The notes below the pieces were generated by a model. It was given only the letters and a program-made list of their open reading frames with translations, made no database searches and had not been told where the DNA came from. DNA of 27,359 bases from Priapulus caudatus (lineage: Eukaryota; Priapulida; Priapulimorpha; Priapulimorphida; Priapulidae): the NCBI RefSeq assembly GCF_000485595.1, contig NW_014577739.1, forward strand, positions 36,805-64,163. The letters run 5' to 3'. Positions 26,667 through 27,359 of this stretch are shown here, in pieces (position 1 is the stretch's first letter; each line of letters opens with the position of its first letter). Both the position numbers and the translations under genes were made by a program.

Positions 26667-27359
26667 TCACTTGTTGTACATATTGACAACGCAGTTATTG
26701 AAATTGAAGTATGGAGCACTCATTGAATTTTGGATTTGCTGGTTCTGGGTGTGCAGCTTGTAGTCCAAAAAGTTTATACATGACTCATCCTGAATGACGG
26801 ATGGCCCGGCACATGGATTCACTGGTGCATGACTACAGGTAGAAGTCGGCTTCGCTGGAACAACAGCATCCAGGTTGTTGGTGATAGTGCTCAAAGCATC
26901 CGACATGTTGCGCTTGGTGTCCACTCTTGTGTCAGCAACATAGCTTGCAAGTGATTTCTCGTTCCGATGCCCAGACACAGAAACAATATCCCTGTCTTTG
27001 AAACCGACATCATTCAGGACAGTTATTGTCGTTGCGCGCACACAGTGGTTTGTGTAGGTGTCAGAAAGTTCTGCCTCTTTTGAGAGTTTCACCATAAATT
27101 GGCCAATGGAATTCTTTCCCAGAGGTTTTCTCTCGAACCAGCAATCATCAGATTCTAAATAAGAGCCACAGGAATACTGCAATAAAGCATCGCAGTCAGG
27201 ATTGCGTTTGGCTATGTATTTCTCGAAACTGCTTACAGGGCACATTTTAGTGCCTGTCGCATACATTCTCGCACCGTCACCCTCATCTTCGTTGGTAATA
27301 CCGGTGTGATTTTTCGTTTGCTCACTGGTCTTCTTTCGAACATATCTTCTGCCAATTTC
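26667..27359 (-). CDS. Crypton-type tyrosine recombinase (DUF3504-like), 5' end beyond window
   Basis: The frame is open from the window edge (27359) to TGA at 26667, about 230 residues of the C-terminal catalytic half. The visible sequence includes PVSSFEKYIAKRNPDCDALL, GKNSIGQFMVKLSKEAEL, TYTNHCVRATTITVLNDVGF and SVSGHRNEKSLASYVADTRV. The H-x2-R of NHCVR, the His of SGHR and the Tyr in SLASYV are positioned like the HxxR, H and nucleophile Tyr of tyrosine recombinases. The pattern resembles the Crypton-derived DUF3504 domain also found in KCTD1, QRICH1 and ZMYM proteins. The first catalytic Arg is upstream of the visible part or outside the window. The Met at 27266 is internal, not the start. 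There are no stops, so this is one of the best-preserved genes here. Confidence 0.72.
   Translation of the reverse strand, partial: EIGRRYVRKKTSEQTKNHTGITNEDEGDGARMYATGTKMCPVSSFEKYIAKRNPDCDALLQYSCGSYLESDDCWFERKPLGKNSIGQFMVKLSKEAELSDTYTNHCVRATTITVLNDVGFKDRDIVSVSGHRNEKSLASYVADTRVDTKRNMSDALSTITNNLDAVVPAKPTSTCSHAPVNPCAGPSVIQDESCINFLDYKLHTQNQQIQNSMSAPYFNFNNCVVNMYNK

Noticed and set aside
26440-26670. 76-residue minus-strand frame with repeated MFIPMF peptides
   Set aside because: It is a translation of the ATTGGAATAAA tandem repeat, not a gene.

Overview
This is eukaryotic DNA, almost certainly from an animal. It has AT-rich spacers, GT-AG splice signals in transposon-derived genes, microsatellites, an LTR retrotransposon, and decayed DNA-transposon families (hAT, PIF/Harbinger, CACTA/TNP2-like, THAP, TTAA-type). 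The family mix, the TAGGCCTA-rich spacers and the TGACCTTGACCTT satellite would fit a marine invertebrate such as a lancelet, echinoderm or mollusc. I cannot fix the species from the sequence. There is no operon, tRNA, rRNA or CRISPR array, and I see no clearly intact single-copy host gene.

Layout. 1-0.9 kb: two exons of a THAP protein (minus strand). 1.4-4.8 kb: the 5' half of a Ty3/Gypsy element (minus): LTR, primer-binding site, gag, protease and part of reverse transcriptase, cut off just after the YLDD box. 5.3-6.4 kb: a GC-rich island with broken coding and one zinc-finger-like motif. 7.3-7.7 kb: a dispersed repeat with a second copy at 14.1 kb. 8.7-9.2 kb: an LTR-like remnant. 9.3-11.5 kb: four collinear exons of a TNP2-like (CACTA) transposase, with a 417-bp TTA-flanked MITE in one intron. 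11.6-12.4 kb: the C-terminal exon of a hAT transposase; its last ~86 bp recur 3.72 kb away. 13.4-13.7 kb: a HECT-type E3 ligase C-lobe relic. 14.7-18.7 kb: a coiled-coil reading frame split by a 3.5-kb hAT-like element with its own transposase and coiled-coil extension. 18.9-19.2 kb: a HARBI1-like exon. 19.9-20.4 kb: a ~140-bp tandem array rich in AGGTCA half-sites. 21.4-22.0 kb: two unidentified coding-like pieces. 22.4-23.1 kb: a solo LTR with a 4-bp target duplication. 23.1-25.5 kb: a hAT element invaded by a TTAA-flanked element with ~85-bp inverted repeats and a P2X7-ballast-like reading frame. 25.6-27.4 kb: a CXC/TSO1-like protein and a Crypton-type tyrosine recombinase (both minus), with a 60-nt near-perfect hairpin between them.

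The window reads as a nested transposon graveyard rather than a set of cooperating host genes. Most frames carry stops or frameshifts. The pieces most worth following are the TTAA element with its P2X7-like cargo, the hAT-like element with direct-orientation CCCTACTTT end repeats, and the recombinase/CXC pair with the hairpin. All identifications come from reading motifs by eye; no database search was run.
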